Source: Opitutia bacterium
GTDB lineage: Bacteria; Verrucomicrobiota; Verrucomicrobiia; Opitutales; UBA953
Assembly (NCBI GenBank): GCA_947460445.1
Contig: CANHHS010000078.1
Location: forward strand, 1-6,916
Direction: 5' to 3'
Length of the DNA stretch: 6,916 nucleotides
This document shows positions 6,795 to 6,916 of the stretch, in pieces. The translations under genes and the position numbers were made by a program. The notes below the pieces were generated by a model. It was not told the DNA's origin. It searched no databases and was given only the letters and a program-made list of their open reading frames with translations. How positions within the stretch are numbered: the first letter of the stretch is position 1; each line of letters opens with the position of its first letter.

Positions 6795-6876
6795 ACCACA
6801 CGGTGAGATCGGCGCGTAGCTGGTCCACGGGAAACACCCCAGGGCGGCTCCAACCCAAACAAACACACCACATACC

Positions 6877-6916
6877 ATGTCGATCGATAAGACAGACCTC
6901 ATCAAACAGTTCCAAA
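6877..6916 (+). CDS. rpsO: Probable ribosomal protein S15, N-terminal fragment (cut by window end)
   Basis: Only 13 codons are visible: MSIDKTDLIKQFQ. The pattern K..LI..FQ fits the first helix of bacterial S15, which continues into a DTGSPEVQ motif that would lie beyond the edge. S15 is a small 30S subunit protein (about 90 residues) that binds 16S rRNA and often represses its own mRNA through a leader structure. There is no Shine-Dalgarno, but the leader just before the ATG is A/C-rich and likely unpaired. With so few residues another protein with a similar helix is possible. Confidence 0.5.
   Translation, partial: MSIDKTDLIKQFQ

Larger units (their letters stand above)
6466..6876. other. 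Gene-free intergenic region of 411 bases
   Basis: No credible gene or tRNA was seen here. From left to right it holds the heptamer array and its inverted copies (to 6697), a purine-rich GGGAGGGGGGAA run (6707-6718), a weak promoter candidate, the GC-rich hairpin, the 16-bp palindrome, and an A/C-rich stretch (6851-6876: CAACCCAAACAAACACACC and on) before the next start codon. The left part is repeat-derived and AT-richer; the right part has the look of a structured mRNA leader. Confidence 0.8.

Noticed and set aside
6600..6876. tRNA or other RNA gene in the intergenic region
   Set aside because: No cloverleaf with a GTTCRA-type T-loop was found; the visible stems are explained by the repeats, one GC hairpin and the palindrome.

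Overview
The window is most consistent with a member of the PVC superphylum, probably Verrucomicrobiota. The evidence is a clade II, single-chain PurL (ending in the MGHSER form of the amidotransferase motif) next to an exported beta-propeller protein and a multihaem c-type cytochrome. These last two are of the kinds that are abundant in Verrucomicrobiota and Planctomycetota. Assignment below phylum is not possible from this sequence alone.

Layout, all genes on the + strand. (1) Positions 3-1838 hold the C-terminal half of purL, a long-form phosphoribosylformylglycinamidine synthase that is cut by the left edge. (2) A 75-base gap holds a perfect 7-bp stem-loop, a plausible purL terminator. 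(3) Positions 1914-4454 encode an 846-residue secreted protein. It has a DUF6797-like N-terminal domain, a large beta-propeller of the type found in PVC membrane-bound dehydrogenase-like proteins, a C-terminal beta-domain and a C-terminal membrane anchor. (4) Seven bases later, 4462-6465 encodes a 667-residue exported cytochrome with a PA14-like N-terminal domain and five CxxCH haem sites. (5) Positions 6466-6876 (411 bases) hold no gene. They carry an ordered array of 13 heptamers, ACTAAAG or ACTAAGG, then inverted copies, a GC-rich hairpin and a perfect 16-bp palindrome. (6) At 6877 a new reading frame begins, MSIDKTDLIKQFQ, which looks like the start of ribosomal protein S15 and runs off the right edge.

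The propeller and cytochrome genes look like a two-gene operon. A reasonable inference is that the membrane-anchored propeller protein and the pentahaem cytochrome act together outside the cytoplasmic membrane in an oxidation/electron-transfer reaction. The substrate cannot be told from the sequence. The flanking purL and rpsO-like genes are housekeeping genes with no evident link to that role.

The most unusual element is the heptamer array after the cytochrome gene. Its larger repeat unit includes the last two sense codons and the stop codon of the cytochrome gene. The array can fold into a long hairpin with its inverted copies. Its period of 7 puts stop codons in every frame on both strands.
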